Origin: Neoactinobaculum massilliense
GTDB lineage: Bacteria > Actinomycetota > Actinomycetes > Actinomycetales > Actinomycetaceae
Direction: 5' to 3'
Assembly: GCF_900604955.1 (NCBI RefSeq)
Contig: NZ_UWPE01000002.1
Location: forward strand, 248,001 to 312,000
DNA: 64,000 nucleotides
Positions 46,921 to 56,273 of this stretch are shown here, piece by piece (position 1 is the stretch's first letter; each line of letters opens with the position of its first letter). The position numbers were made by a program, and so were the translations under genes. The notes below the pieces were generated by a model. That model worked only from the letters and a program-made list of their open reading frames with translations, was not told where the DNA came from and ran no database searches.

Positions 46921-48919
46921 CGATCCCTCCTGACGTTATCGTGCCCGCCAGTACGAAGCGCGCGGGCGTGGCCCCGGTTGTGGACGACGCCGCCATCTCG
47001 CGAACTGTGAACGCGCCCCGTACCTGCGTGCTTGCGGAGGTATGAGTTGCCACAGCCGTCGGCACACCCTGCCCGGTTGTGGACGACGCCGCCATCTCGC
47101 GAACTGTGAACACGTCTTCTACCTGCGTGCTTGCGGACGTGCGAGTCGCAACCGGCGCCGTGGCACCGTTTCCGGCCAGCATCCGTCCCTTCCCCGGCGT
47201 CAGCACTCCCTGCGGCGCGCCACTCGTTACTTCGGCAGTGGCGCCGGCACCGGGCGCCGCATCCGTCGTCACCTCGTCACCGGCCGTAGCGCTCGCCGTT
47301 GCCTCGGGATCAGCACCCGGCGTCCGGCCTTCATCCGGCGTCCGATTCTCCCCGGATGTCCGGCCCTCATCAGGCGCGTGCCACTCATCCGGCAAATCCG
47401 CCTCACGCGGCGAAATGCCGTTTCCACGGCCGCCCTCGGGCAGCACGGCGGTGATGTAGGGGGTGCGAGCGTTCAGCTCGGCGGCAGCACGGTCCGTCAG
47501 CCCGCGCAGGGGTGCGGCGAACACGGTGATGGCAAGCACCAGCGCCACCAGCACGCCGGCCACGCTCACCATCCCGCGCGGGTAGCGGGCGGCCGGCAGC
47601 TGCGCCGGCGCCTCCTGCCAGAACGCCATGTTCCACACGCGGATCATGGCATACAGCGTGAGCAGCGAAGTGACCAGCCCGGCGGCTATGAGCGCCCAAT
47701 CCCACCATGTACCGCGCGCGGCGGACGCCTCCAGCAGCCCGATCTTCCCGAGGAACCCGGACAGCGGCGGAATTCCTCCCAGGGACAGCGCCGGGATGAA
47801 GTAGAGTACGGCCACCGCCGGCGCGGCTTTCATGATGGATCCGAGCCGCGTGAGCGAGGTGGTGCCGGCCACCCACCCGATCAGCCCGGCCACGAGGAAC
47901 AGCGCCGTCTGCACCACGATATGGTGCACGGCGTAGAAGATCGTGGAGGAAAGCCCCGCCTCGGTGGAAATCGCCACGCCCCAAATGAGATAGCCAATGT
48001 GGGACACCAGCGTGAAGGACAGCAGTCGCTTGACGTTGTCCTGCGCCATGGCCCCCGCAATCCCCACCAGCATGGTGAGAATGGCGATGACCGCGAGCGC
48101 CTCGTCCAGCCGCCCCGCCGGGAACAGCAGGGTTTCCACGCGAATAATCGCGTACACGCCCACCTTGGTGAGCAGCCCGGCGAACACGGCGGTGACCGGA
48201 CCGGACGCCGTCGGATAGGAATCCGGAAGCCAGGCGGACAGCGGGAAAATGGCGGCCTTGAGCCCGAAGGCGGTGAGCAGCATGATCTCGATGGCCAGAT
48301 TCACGCCCGGGTCAATCTGCGGCAGTTTGACGGCCAGATCCGCCAAATTCACGGTGCCGGTGGCCGCGTACACCAGCCCCAGCGCGGTGAGGAAGATAGT
48401 GGAGGAGACCATGGACACGATGACGTACACGGAACCGGAACGCATCCGCCCCACCGTGCCGCCCATGGTGAGCAGCACAAAGGAGGCGACCAGCAGAATC
48501 TCGAAGCCCACGTACATGTTGAACAGGTCCCCGGTGAGGAACGCGTCCGACACGCCCGCGGACAGCACCATGAACGCCGGGTAGTACACGGAGGTGGGTG
48601 CACCGCTCTCGCCGTCGGCCACGCCCTGGAAGATCGAGTAGATGAGCACGATGAGCGTGACCGTCACGGAAGTTACCAGCATGATGGTGGAGAGCTTGTC
48701 CGCCACCAGGGTGATACCCACCGGCGCCGCCCAGTTGCCCACGTCCAGCACCACGGGTCCGTCCAGCGCGGCCACGAGAAGTGCCACGGCAATCGCCAGC
48801 ACTGCACCCAGGAGGCTCACGGCCACCACGGCTTGGATACGCCGGTGCCGTCCGAGCGCCAGGAGCACGCCCGCTGCCAGCAGCGGCAGCACGATCGGGA
48901 GGGGAAGTAGTGCCGTCAT
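46913..48919 (-). CDS. mrpD: Na+/H+ antiporter subunit MrpD (MnhD)
   Basis: 668 aa. NuoM/N-like proton-translocating subunit with about 14 helices up to residue 500; the key Lys/Glu region is visible as GFEILLVASFVLL, FGLKAAIFPLSAWLPDSYP and HHIVVQTALFL. From about 510 it carries a ~160-residue hydrophilic tail with repeated VREMAASSTTGQG/TPAR units and PDEGRTPG units. ATG at 48919 overlaps the mrpC stop (ATGA). Confidence 0.93.
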   Translation of the reverse strand: MTALLPLPIVLPLLAAGVLLALGRHRRIQAVVAVSLLGAVLAIAVALLVAALDGPVVLDVGNWAAPVGITLVADKLSTIMLVTSVTVTLIVLIYSIFQGVADGESGAPTSVYYPAFMVLSAGVSDAFLTGDLFNMYVGFEILLVASFVLLTMGGTVGRMRSGSVYVIVSMVSSTIFLTALGLVYAATGTVNLADLAVKLPQIDPGVNLAIEIMLLTAFGLKAAIFPLSAWLPDSYPTASGPVTAVFAGLLTKVGVYAIIRVETLLFPAGRLDEALAVIAILTMLVGIAGAMAQDNVKRLLSFTLVSHIGYLIWGVAISTEAGLSSTIFYAVHHIVVQTALFLVAGLIGWVAGTTSLTRLGSIMKAAPAVAVLYFIPALSLGGIPPLSGFLGKIGLLEASAARGTWWDWALIAAGLVTSLLTLYAMIRVWNMAFWQEAPAQLPAARYPRGMVSVAGVLVALVLAITVFAAPLRGLTDRAAAELNARTPYITAVLPEGGRGNGISPREADLPDEWHAPDEGRTSGENRTPDEGRTPGADPEATASATAGDEVTTDAAPGAGATAEVTSGAPQGVLTPGKGRMLAGNGATAPVATRTSASTQVEDVFTVREMAASSTTGQGVPTAVATHTSASTQVRGAFTVREMAASSTTGATPARFVLAGTITSGGIDE

Positions 48920-49530
48920 TCGCGCCCGTCCTCTCCTACGTTCGCGTTGGGGTTGGAGATAATCGCCCGACGCCGTGCGCGCGCCTTCCTGCGCCGCCGC
49001 CACGCCTTCGTATTCCGACGCCGCCCCACGGTCACGGCTGGGCGCAGGGTCCATGCCCGGCCCCCGGCCGTAGCTGGCACGTCGGAGTCCGTCTCGTCGT
49101 GGAATTCCCCGGTGACTTCCTCGCCGTCCGTGCCGGATTCGCTCCGGGTCTCACCGTCCGCCTGCAGCGCCAGTTCGGAACGAAGTGCGATGGCACGGTC
49201 TTCGACGTCGTCCCGGACGCGGTCATTGTCCCGCAGCTGCCAGGTACGGTACGCCATGGCGAGCAGGAAGCCCGTGGTGGCCAGCGTGATGACGATCGAG
49301 GTGAGCATCATAGCCATGGCCAGCGGATCCGCCCACGTTCCCTGCTCCGCCCCGCCCACAAACGGCGAGCTACCGGAGCGGCCGCCCGCGATGAGGAACA
49401 GCACGTTCACACCGTTGGCCATGCAGGAAAGCCCGATGATCACGCGGGAAAGTGAGCGCTCAAGGATAAGGTAAAACCCGATCCCAACGAGCGCGCCGCA
49501 TAAAAGAATGAGTGCCAGCGAGCTGTGCAT
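48916..49530 (-). CDS. mrpC: Na+/H+ antiporter subunit MrpC (MnhC)
   Basis: 204 aa. NuoK-like subunit with three helices (about 5-115) including GFYLILERSLSRVIIGL and NGVNVLFLIAGG. The last ~90 residues are charged and end in a basic block (RRRRKARARRRA), again longer than usual. Shares one base with the mrpA stop. Confidence 0.93.
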   Translation of the reverse strand: MHSSLALILLCGALVGIGFYLILERSLSRVIIGLSCMANGVNVLFLIAGGRSGSSPFVGGAEQGTWADPLAMAMMLTSIVITLATTGFLLAMAYRTWQLRDNDRVRDDVEDRAIALRSELALQADGETRSESGTDGEEVTGEFHDETDSDVPATAGGRAWTLRPAVTVGRRRNTKAWRRRRKARARRRAIISNPNANVGEDGRE

Positions 49531-52500
49531 TACCGCTCCTCTCCGCGTGTAGTTGTAGGGACGACGTCGGCGCGAGCCGGTTCGTCAGGCTCAGCCGAGC
49601 TGTCGGGTCCGGCCACGCCACCGGGTCCGGCCACGCCACCGGGTCCGGCCACGCCACCGGGCTCAGCCGAGTTATCAGGTCCGGCCACATCACTCGGCTC
49701 AGCCGCACCGTCAGGCCCCACCGGTTCACCGCCGGTATCTCCGCGGCCGGGCTCCTCGCTTCCGGTCCGCTCGCGCAGTTCGGCCTCGCCGCGCATCTCC
49801 TCGGCAATCTGACGACGGGTATCCTCGCCGGGCCGAATCCTCATGTTTCCGCCCTCCAGGTGCTCCAGCTGGCCGTGGCGATCCACTTCCCCGCCCAGCG
49901 AGCGGAGGATTTCGGCCACCAAGCCCACCACGGCCAGGTACACCCCGATGTCAAAGAACAGGGCGGTGGTCATGTGCACGTGGCCGAATATGTTCATGTG
50001 CCAGTCCAGCGCCACCGTCTGCATGGGGACGCCGCCAAAGAATAGCGGCGCCACCACGTGCAGGGTGATGAACATGAGTCCCCAGCCCAGCAGTTTTGCC
50101 GGCAGCTCGGGAAGGGCAGCACCCAGCTCGAAGCGGCCTCCGGCCAAATAGCGCAGCACCAGCGCGATGCCCGCCAGGAGGCCGCCCGCGAAGCCGCCGC
50201 CCGGCGCATTGTGGCCGGTGAACAGCAGGAACAGTGAGACCACCAGAATCGAGTGGTAGATGAGTCGGGTCCCGATTTCCAGCAGAACCGTGCGACGCTC
50301 CGGGTGATCGCGCAGCCGCCAGGAGGCGGACAGCCAGTCTCGCCCACGCCCCGGTTCATCTTTTTCGGCGCGGAGGCGTTCCGTCAGTTCGGCGGTGCCA
50401 TGCTCCTCCAGGTAGGCGCGCCGCTTTTCACGCAGCTGCGCCGCACCCAGCAGGTTGCGGAACCGGTCCATGCCGCCCCGCTGATCGCGCACAAAGAGGA
50501 GCGAGGCGATACCCACGGCACACATCACCAGCACCGAGGTCTCCCCCATCGTGTCCCACGCACGCACGTCCACCAGCGTCACGTTCACCACGTTGGTGCC
50601 GTAACCGAAGCCGTAGGCTTCCGCGCCAAACAGGTGCCAGATCGGCTCGGCTGTCCGAGCCCCCACCGCCACCCAGGCGAGGAACGCGAATAGTGCGCCC
50701 ACTACCGTGGCGAGGGCAATACGACGTCGTCGCGGCACGCGGCCCCGACGCCCCGAAAAGTAGGGTGGGAGCCGGCGCAGCACCAGCACGAACACCACCA
50801 GGCTGAGCGTTTCCGCAAGCACCTGGGTGAGGGCAAGGTCCGGGGCACCGTACAGCTGGAAAATCAGTGCCACCGCGTATCCGGAAACGCCGAGGAGTAG
50901 CACGGCCTTCAGCCGGCGCCGAGCGCGGGCGGCCAGGAACGCCGCCACAATCCCCAGCGTGGCCACCACCGCCTGCGGCCACGAATCGGCGATACGAATA
51001 CCGGCCGGCAGCTGGGGGTGCACCGCACACAACCCGGCGATGATGGCCAGGCAAAGGAAACCGAAGATCGTGGTGAGGTAGCGGGGCAGTGAGCCGTTCT
51101 GGTAGCGGGCGGTCAGATGGGTGGAACCACGCTCGATCGCGGCGATAAGGCCCTGGTACACGCGGGTGGCGGAGATGGGGAACTCGTGCCCCTCGGCGAA
51201 GGCTACCCAGCGGTAACGCCCGGCAAAGATCAGCACACCGGCCACGATGATGATGGCCGTGACCACCAGCGGGCCATTCCAGCCGCCCCACACGTGCAGG
51301 GGGTGTGCCTCGGGGCCGGCCAATCCCACCGTGGCAGCCGACGCGCCGGTAACACCCCGAGCAGTGCTGGACGCTGCGGCGTCGTACGCGTTCGCGTATC
51401 CGGCAAGGAACCCGGTGAGCGGAGAGACGCACAGGCCCGCGGCTAGGCTGGCCAGCGCCAGGATCCCCACCGGCGTGACAGTGAGGAGCGACACGCGGCC
51501 GATCGGGGTGTCCTCAACCTCGGGCTTGCGGCAGAACGCACCCCACCAGAAGCGCAGGCCGTACCCCACGGTGAGTGCGGAGCCAGCGGCAATGGCCACC
51601 AGTGTCAGCCAGTCCTCCGGGCTTCCGCCCCACAGCGACGCGAGCGCGCCCTCCTTGGCCACAAAGCCGGCGAACGGCGGGATACCCATCATCGACAGGT
51701 CCGCCAGGCCGGCGAACGCGGCCACCCACGGGAGGCGGCGGCCGATGCCGGAAAGCTCACGCAGGTCACGCGTGCCGGTGGCTACGTCCACGATGCCCAC
51801 CGAAAGGAATAGTGCGGATTTAAAGAGCGAGTGGGCGAGAAGCAGCATGAGGCCCGCCAGCAGCATGGCCCGGGTACCGTAACCCACCAGCAGGGTGATG
51901 AGCCCCAGCTGGGAAACGGTGCCAAACGCAATCACCAGCTTGATGTCCACCTGCCCCAGCGCTCGGTAGCCACCCACCAGCAGCGTGCCGATGCCGCACA
52001 CCATCACCAGCCAGTGCCACGCAGGCAGCGCCGCAAAACCGGGAGCCAGCCGGGCCACCAGGTACACGCCGGCCTTCACCATGGCCGAGGAGTGAAGGTA
52101 GGCGGACACGGGCGTCGGCGCGGCCATGGCGGCCGGCAGCCAGAAGTGAACGGGGATGAGGGCGGATTTTGAGAATGCGCCGGCCAGCACCAGCACAATG
52201 GCGGCCGTGGTGACGCCGTCCATGCGAAGCGCCCCCGACAGCGCCGCCGATACGAGGCCATGGAGCGAGAAGCTGCCACCCGGCGCGGTACCCAGCATGA
52301 CAATGCCGGCCAGCATGGCCAGCCCGCCCGTCGTGGTGACGATGAGTGCCTGAATCGCCGCGCGGCGCGAGGAAGGACGGTCTGAATAGTGGCCGATGAG
52401 GAGGAAGGAGAACACGGTGGTGAGTTCCCAGAAAATGTAGAGAGCCACCGTATTGTCCACGGTCACCAGGCCCAGCATGGCGCCCGCGAATGCCACAAAC

Positions 52501-52829
52501 ACGGCCGCGAACCGTCCCAGGTAGGAGGCGCGCGGGGCAAAATAGCGCGCCGAGTAGATCATGACGAGGGCGCCAACACCGGTGGCGATGAGCGCGAGAA
52601 GTAGGGACAGGGCGTCGATTCGGACGTCAAGGTTCATACCCAGTTGCGGCACCCAGGCAATCCGCTCGGTGTACGGGCGGCCCGCGGCCACCCGTGGAAT
52701 GAGGGTGGCGAGCCAGCCGAACGCCACCGCCGGGATGAGTGCCAGCACCGCGAATCCCAGCCTGCCCCGACGCATCACGAGAGGCGCGAGGAGCGCTCCG
52801 ATGAAGAAGAGGGGCAGCAGTAGAAACAT
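49530..52829 (-). CDS. mrpA: Na+/H+ antiporter fused subunit MrpA-MrpB
   Basis: 1099 aa. NuoL-like region (about 1-490) with SARYFAPRASYLGRF and HSSAMVKAGVYLVARL; MrpA-specific C-terminal helices and DUF4040 (about 500-760); MnhB domain (about 840-1000) with FTGHNAPGGGFAGGL. Together with C-G this is a complete Mrp complex for Na+/H+ exchange and pH homeostasis. The final ~95 residues are a Gly/Pro/Asp/Glu-rich tail encoded partly by an 18-bp repeat. ATG at 52829 follows GGAGGATT. First gene of the operon. Confidence 0.94.
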   Translation of the reverse strand: MFLLLPLFFIGALLAPLVMRRGRLGFAVLALIPAVAFGWLATLIPRVAAGRPYTERIAWVPQLGMNLDVRIDALSLLLALIATGVGALVMIYSARYFAPRASYLGRFAAVFVAFAGAMLGLVTVDNTVALYIFWELTTVFSFLLIGHYSDRPSSRRAAIQALIVTTTGGLAMLAGIVMLGTAPGGSFSLHGLVSAALSGALRMDGVTTAAIVLVLAGAFSKSALIPVHFWLPAAMAAPTPVSAYLHSSAMVKAGVYLVARLAPGFAALPAWHWLVMVCGIGTLLVGGYRALGQVDIKLVIAFGTVSQLGLITLLVGYGTRAMLLAGLMLLLAHSLFKSALFLSVGIVDVATGTRDLRELSGIGRRLPWVAAFAGLADLSMMGIPPFAGFVAKEGALASLWGGSPEDWLTLVAIAAGSALTVGYGLRFWWGAFCRKPEVEDTPIGRVSLLTVTPVGILALASLAAGLCVSPLTGFLAGYANAYDAAASSTARGVTGASAATVGLAGPEAHPLHVWGGWNGPLVVTAIIIVAGVLIFAGRYRWVAFAEGHEFPISATRVYQGLIAAIERGSTHLTARYQNGSLPRYLTTIFGFLCLAIIAGLCAVHPQLPAGIRIADSWPQAVVATLGIVAAFLAARARRRLKAVLLLGVSGYAVALIFQLYGAPDLALTQVLAETLSLVVFVLVLRRLPPYFSGRRGRVPRRRRIALATVVGALFAFLAWVAVGARTAEPIWHLFGAEAYGFGYGTNVVNVTLVDVRAWDTMGETSVLVMCAVGIASLLFVRDQRGGMDRFRNLLGAAQLREKRRAYLEEHGTAELTERLRAEKDEPGRGRDWLSASWRLRDHPERRTVLLEIGTRLIYHSILVVSLFLLFTGHNAPGGGFAGGLLAGIALVLRYLAGGRFELGAALPELPAKLLGWGLMFITLHVVAPLFFGGVPMQTVALDWHMNIFGHVHMTTALFFDIGVYLAVVGLVAEILRSLGGEVDRHGQLEHLEGGNMRIRPGEDTRRQIAEEMRGEAELRERTGSEEPGRGDTGGEPVGPDGAAEPSDVAGPDNSAEPGGVAGPGGVAGPGGVAGPDSSAEPDEPARADVVPTTTRGEER
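49605..49658 (-). repeat. 18-bp tandem repeat inside mrpA
   Basis: Three perfect units of GGGTCCGGCCACGCCACC (49605-49622, 49623-49640, 49641-49658), encoding VAGPGG repeats in the MrpA tail. The unit is a multiple of three, so copy-number changes keep the frame. Confidence 0.9.
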
Positions 52830-53404
52830 AATCCTCCGGGACTGGGCCGGGACCCGGCCGGAAGTGAGGCCGGCGGGCCCGCTCGCGATCGAACGTTATT
52901 AGCTTTTTAGTGGGGCGGAGCCGCTAGCTAGCACTGGAGCCAGGTGGCCCGACGACGGCGCGCGCCCCACCGGCCACCGCCTCCCACACAGGCGCAACGG
53001 CTGCCAACGCCCGCCACCACCAGTACTACCGCGAGCACGCGGCAACGAAAACCAAGGGTTATTTTATGGAATCAGTTCCGCCCGTCACAATGAGCGCCAC
53101 CACATGAGCGCATAATAGGCGCTTTTATCTACGCCACATGGCCCCAGGTGGGCGGCGGGTGCGGATGGACGACCGTTACGCACCAACCCGCTGAATCGGC
53201 CGGTTAATCCCGTCGTGAGCGTTATCCCCTAGCGAGCACCACCGCTGGTCATCCCGCATCGAACGTCATCCGGCAGCAAGCACCACCGCCGGTCAGCCCC
53301 TGGCAAGCGCCACGGCCGACTATGCGGCAGCGCCCACGCCCGGCCGTCCCGTACCGCCCACGCCCGACTCACGCACAGCAGTCGCCCGAACCAACCGCGC
53401 GGCC
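52830..53404. other. Intergenic region upstream of mrpA
   Basis: 575 bp, no gene recognised. It has two AT-rich patches, near 52895-52915 (on the minus strand AAAAAGCTAATAACG, a possible -10 region for the mrp operon) and near 53060-53130. AGCGC-ATAATAG-GCGCT followed by TTTAT at 53107-53128 is a weak terminator-like hairpin. About 53200-53350 has repeated AGCACCACCGCYGGTCA words. Confidence 0.5.
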
Positions 53405-53992
53405 CTACTCGGCCTCGCCCACGTTGATGCGGTGAAACGCGATGTGGGAGCGCGACGCCGTCGGCCCCCGCTGCCCCTGATAGTGGGACCCGGCCGCCCC
53501 GCTGCCGTAGGGGTCCTGCGCCGGCGAGGAGAGCTGGAAGAAGCAGAACTGCCCCACCTTCATGCCCGGATAGAGCTTGATGGGCATCGTGGCGGTGTTG
53601 GAGAGCTCGAGCGTGACGTGCCCGGAGAATCCCGGGTCGATGAATCCGGCGGTGGAGTGCGTGAGCAGGCCGAGCCGCCCCAGCGAGGATTTTCCTTCGA
53701 GGCGGGCCGCCACCGCCGCGGAGAGCGTGATGGCCTCAAACGTGGAGCCGAGCACGAATTCGCCGGGGTGCAGCACAAATTCGCCGTCCGCTGGGACCTC
53801 GACGAGTCGCGTGAGGTCGGATTGATCCACCGCCGGGTCAATAACCGGGTATTTATGGTTGTCGAACAGGCGGAAGAAGCGGTCCAGATGAATATCGATC
53901 GAGGACGGCTGCACCATCGCCGGGTCCCACGGGTCCAGCCGGATGTCCCCGGCGTCTACGGCGGCACGAATATCCACATCGGAGAGAAGCAC
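53405..53992 (-). CDS. dcd: dCTP deaminase
   Basis: 195 aa. Makes dUTP from dCTP for dTMP synthesis; some actinobacterial forms also hydrolyse dUTP. Conserved blocks: [51 protein letters not shown] (catalytic Glu and the SSLGR loop), and the C-terminal GQRGPTASR. Length agrees with the family. GTG at 53992 chosen because homology begins there; the open frame upstream lacks it. Confidence 0.93.
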   Translation of the reverse strand: MLLSDVDIRAAVDAGDIRLDPWDPAMVQPSSIDIHLDRFFRLFDNHKYPVIDPAVDQSDLTRLVEVPADGEFVLHPGEFVLGSTFEAITLSAAVAARLEGKSSLGRLGLLTHSTAGFIDPGFSGHVTLELSNTATMPIKLYPGMKVGQFCFFQLSSPAQDPYGSGAAGSHYQGQRGPTASRSHIAFHRINVGEAE

Positions 53993-54330
53993 GCTCCGAT
54001 TCTGGCACACATTGCGGTACGACGACGCCGTCAGCCCGCCCCGGCCCCGCAGTCCGTCCGCCGGTTTCGCGTCCCCGCCCGCCACTGCCTACTTACCCCA
54101 CAAACTCGTGCGCCCAGCCAGCCTCCACACCAACCACCCGCACACTCCACAAACTTGTGCGCCACTATGCACCGTTGCGGACCGCCCCGCGGCCCACAAC
54201 CAGCTTTATCGGCGCACAAACCCGCAAGGGGACCCAACGCAGCCGCCCGCATTCCACACCGGCCCCGCATTCCACACCGGCCCCGCAGTCCACACCGGCT
54301 CCGCGTCCGCGCCCGCCGGCCCGGCAGCAA
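53993..54330. other. Intergenic region with short tandem repeats
   Basis: 338 bp. No gene. CACAAACTYGTGCGCC occurs twice (about 54100 and 54148) and a related GCGCACAAACCCG once; the 18-bp minisatellite at 54248 is listed separately. Confidence 0.55.
54248..54301. repeat. 18-bp minisatellite, three units
   Basis: CGCATTCCACACCGGCCC at 54248-54265 and 54266-54283, and CGCAGTCCACACCGGCTC at 54284-54301, directly 3' of the ThDP-enzyme gene ending at 54331. Confidence 0.85.
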
Positions 54331-56205
54331 CTACAGACGCAGGCCGTGGCGGGCCGCGATCGCGCCGAGCGGCTCCAGCTCTTCGGCGTGATACACCCGC
54401 TGGAACTCGGCGAAATCGCTGCGATCAGTGGCGTGCAGCGGGAAAGCGGTGACGGGCAGTGCCGGCGCCTTGGAAATCTTGACATCCACGAGCACGGGCT
54501 CCTCCGTGCCCGCCACCTCGCTAAACACGCGCTCGAGGTCCCCCGCATGCCGCACCGTATATCCACGCACACCCATGGCTTCGGCGATGGCCGCGAAATC
54601 AGTGGGGTACGGGCTGTCCGTGGAGGCCTGAGCCCGCAGTGTTGCGCGATCAAGGGTGGCCTTCGCGGCGGGCGCATCGTCAGCCTGGCTGGCGGTGACG
54701 CGGGCGCCCGCCGCGGCGGCGTCGCCGGAATGGAAGGCAAGCGCGTTGTTGGAAAATACCACGTTGATAATGGGCAGGTGTGCGTTGGCCATGGTGGTGA
54801 GTGCCTGGAACACCATGGTGGCGCCGCCGTCGCCGGAGAGCGTCCACACCTGACGGTCGGTGGCGAGCGCGGCAGCGATACCGGCGGGCATGCCGAAGCC
54901 CATGGTGCCATACAGGGCGGAGGCGATCATGGTGCGCCTACCGGCGAGGTCGAGGAGCTGGCCGGTGTAGATGTTGATGGATCCGACGTCGACGCCGAAC
55001 ACCGCATCCTCCGCGGCCGCAGCGTTAATTGCCCGCATGAGCGGCGCAATGGGGACCGGGCTCGCATCCGCACCGGCCCGGGTGCGCGCTTCGAGCCACC
55101 CCTCCCACTGTTCACGATCCTCGATCAGGGCAGCCAGCCATGCGGCGTGTGCGGACGTATTGCCGGCCGCATCCGCCCCGGCCGACTTCGCCTCAGTCCC
55201 GGCAGAAGCAACCCCCGCAGAATCCGTCCCAGCCGACTTCGCCTCCGCCGCGTCCGCCAATGCCTCCAGGAACGCAGCCGCATCCGCCTGCACCGCCAGA
55301 GCCGGCGTGTGGTGAAGCCCCAGATCCGCCGCGTTCACGTTGACATCAATGAAGATGGCGCCGGGCGCAAAAACCGGGAATTCCATGCGCGTGCCCACAT
55401 AGAGCACCGCGTCGGCTGCACGTACGGCGTCGTTGGCCGCCTTGGTGCCGAGCCGCCCGGACACCCCCAGGTAGGCGGGCCCGGTGGCGATACCCTTGCC
55501 AAGGTAGGAAGAAACCAGGGGCGCACCGAGCCGCTTTGCCAGTCGCCCCAGCGCCTCGCCTCCGCCGGCGGCCCCGCGCCCGAAGAAGATGAGCGGGCGT
55601 TCGGCGCCGCGCAGAATATCGAGCGCGGATTCCACGTCCACCACGGCAACGTCCGCGGTGCCTCCAGCGGCCGTCGAAGCATCCAGCAGCGCGGGCGCCA
55701 CGCTCTGGTAGGTGTCCTCAATTTCGGCCTGGCCGATATCCGCGGGGATCACCACCACGGCCACGCCTCGCTGCGTCACCGCGGCCCGGGCGGCGCGGTC
55801 CACCAGTCCGGGCAGCCCGGCCGCGGATGTGGCAGTCCGATTAAAAACAGCCACGTCCGCGAACATGGGATTCTCCGGCATCTCCTGGAAAAAGTCCGTA
55901 TTCATGCGGCGGGTGGACACCTGGTCCACCAGCGCGAGCACGGGGGCGCGGTCCGCTGCGGCGTCGTACAAACCGTTGATGAGATGAGCGGCGCCGGGGC
56001 CCGCGTAGGAGAACGTGACGCCCAGCCCGCCGGTCAGTTTCGCCTCCGCGGATGCCGCGAACGCCCCCACTTCCTCGTGCGACACGTCCACAAACTCGAT
56101 GCCACCCGCGGGCGCGCTCCCCAGCGAACCGCCCGGCAGCCCGTACACGCGCCGGACGCCCCACGCCTCAAGAACCTCGAATACCGCCTGTGCCGCAGTG
56201 ATCAT
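54331..56205 (-). CDS. ThDP-dependent enzyme, pyruvate-oxidase-like
   Basis: 624 aa. Three-domain layout of the acetolactate synthase/pyruvate oxidase family: PYR domain (about 1-170: AWGVRRVYGLPGGS, catalytic Glu in SHEEVGAFAASA), central FAD/Rossmann-like domain (about 195-350) and PP domain (about 400-560) with the ThDP motif GDGGATMVFQALTT...NN. VSTRRMNTDFFQEMPE resembles pyruvate oxidases more than acetolactate synthases. It would oxidise pyruvate to acetyl-phosphate or acetate with H2O2 or quinone as acceptor; which one cannot be told here. A ~25-residue Ala/Gly/Ser linker (about 325-350) is unusual. ATG at 56205 has GGAGGGAAG. Confidence 0.8.
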   Translation of the reverse strand: MITAAQAVFEVLEAWGVRRVYGLPGGSLGSAPAGGIEFVDVSHEEVGAFAASAEAKLTGGLGVTFSYAGPGAAHLINGLYDAAADRAPVLALVDQVSTRRMNTDFFQEMPENPMFADVAVFNRTATSAAGLPGLVDRAARAAVTQRGVAVVVIPADIGQAEIEDTYQSVAPALLDASTAAGGTADVAVVDVESALDILRGAERPLIFFGRGAAGGGEALGRLAKRLGAPLVSSYLGKGIATGPAYLGVSGRLGTKAANDAVRAADAVLYVGTRMEFPVFAPGAIFIDVNVNAADLGLHHTPALAVQADAAAFLEALADAAEAKSAGTDSAGVASAGTEAKSAGADAAGNTSAHAAWLAALIEDREQWEGWLEARTRAGADASPVPIAPLMRAINAAAAEDAVFGVDVGSINIYTGQLLDLAGRRTMIASALYGTMGFGMPAGIAAALATDRQVWTLSGDGGATMVFQALTTMANAHLPIINVVFSNNALAFHSGDAAAAGARVTASQADDAPAAKATLDRATLRAQASTDSPYPTDFAAIAEAMGVRGYTVRHAGDLERVFSEVAGTEEPVLVDVKISKAPALPVTAFPLHATDRSDFAEFQRVYHAEELEPLGAIAARHGLRL

Positions 56206-56273
56206 GCTGCTTCCCTCCAGTGTTGGTACGCCCCTAGTATGCCCCGCGGCGCTTCGGTTCGACGACGCCCGCT

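Noticed and set aside
47042-48910. Long plus-strand open frame antisense to mrpD
   Set aside because: His/Gly/Arg-rich composition typical of the reverse frame of a high-GC gene; mrpD on the other strand is well supported. The same applies to plus-strand frames opposite dnaK, the ThDP enzyme and the pilin genes.
49605-49658. CRISPR-like array
   Set aside because: Units are 18 bp and directly contiguous with no spacers, and they encode Gly/Pro repeats in frame inside mrpA. The 54248 minisatellite is rejected as CRISPR for the same reason.
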